From Elusimicrobiota bacterium (lineage in GTDB: Bacteria; Elusimicrobiota; Elusimicrobia; Elusimicrobiales; Elusimicrobiaceae): a DNA stretch of 35,911 nucleotides. The notes beneath the pieces are model-generated. The model had not been told where the DNA came from, did no database searches, and saw nothing but the letters and a program-made list of their open reading frames with translations. Below are positions 35,542-35,911 of the stretch, in pieces. The position numbers and the translations under genes were made by a program. Where the stretch lies: assembly GCA_031262415.1 (NCBI GenBank), contig JAISHT010000058.1, positions 1 through 35,911 on the forward strand, read 5' to 3'. Each line of letters begins with the position of its first letter. Within the stretch, counting starts at the first letter, position 1.

Positions 35542-35911
35542 TTATTCGCCATAAAGCTGGTAAACTTTTAGGTCAAAAACACTTATGATAGCTAGGAAAT
35601 GGTCAAAAATATCTGATTGTATATTTTCATAAGGAACCCAGTTTGTATTTGATGAAAATGCATATATTTCCAAAGGCAAGCCCTGCGGAGTTGGGGCAAG
35701 CTGGCGTACCATACAGGTAAATTTATCGGAAATATAAGGATTTTTCTTGAGATAATTAAAGCAATAAGCGCGAAAAGTGCCAATATTGCTTAGGCGGCGG
35801 GTATTATATGGGCCAGCGTCTTTGCCGGCATTCTTTTTTATATCATTTTCTTTTGCTTCAAGATAATCCCGCAACAAATCTATTTGTTTTAGCTTTTCAA
35901 TATCAGCTTCA
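35542..35911 (-). CDS. MscS-family mechanosensitive channel (YbdG-like), C-terminal part; 5' end beyond window
   Basis: Frame stays open to the window edge (EADIEKLKQIDLLRDYLEAKENDIKKN); NIGTFRAYCFNYLKKNP, MVRQLAPTPQGLPLEIYAFSSNTNWVPYENIQSDIFDHFLAI typical of the YbdG C-terminus. Confidence 0.85.
   Translation of the reverse strand, partial: EADIEKLKQIDLLRDYLEAKENDIKKNAGKDAGPYNTRRLSNIGTFRAYCFNYLKKNPYISDKFTCMVRQLAPTPQGLPLEIYAFSSNTNWVPYENIQSDIFDHFLAIISVFDLKVYQLYGE

Noticed and set aside
1-35911. CRISPR arrays, tRNA/rRNA genes, purine riboswitch upstream of folD
   Set aside because: No spaced direct repeats, no cloverleaf or rRNA-like sequence seen, and the gap before folD is too short and lacks a recognisable aptamer core.

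Overview
This 35.9 kb window of moderate-to-low GC bacterial DNA is gene-dense and envelope-bearing (Gram-negative type: RND efflux, FadL-like and Phenol_MetA_deg-like barrels). It looks broadly Elusimicrobiota-like, but that assignment is a guess from gene style and was not tested. Left part: ferritin-like protein, RmuC, a HAD hydrolase, a two-subunit chromate transporter, an outer-membrane barrel, a POT peptide transporter, a secreted M3 peptidase, a small accessory patch with a ClpP-fold SDH-type serine protease coupled to a 36-aa ORF, and a tripartite RND efflux operon. Right part: an almost complete one-strand purine plus pyrimidine supercluster (folD-purC-purS2-purL-purQ-purF-purD-purE-purM-purN-purH-pyrR-pyrB-pyrC-pyrK-pyrD-pyrF) with pyrE convergent, then an NlpE-like lipoprotein, a FadL-like porin and the C-terminus of an MscS/YbdG-like channel. 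No rRNA, tRNA, CRISPR or intact transposon was recognised. The most notable observation is that several purine-operon enzymes keep full reading frames but have lost signature catalytic residues. PurF has Gly in place of the N-terminal nucleophile Cys, plus changes at the oxyanion-hole and glutamine-binding motifs. FolD has Glu and Pro at the positions of the catalytic Lys and Gln. PurD has three altered signature motifs. PurS is a stand-alone tandem-domain protein. All functional conclusions come from reading motifs by eye, without alignments or database searches.
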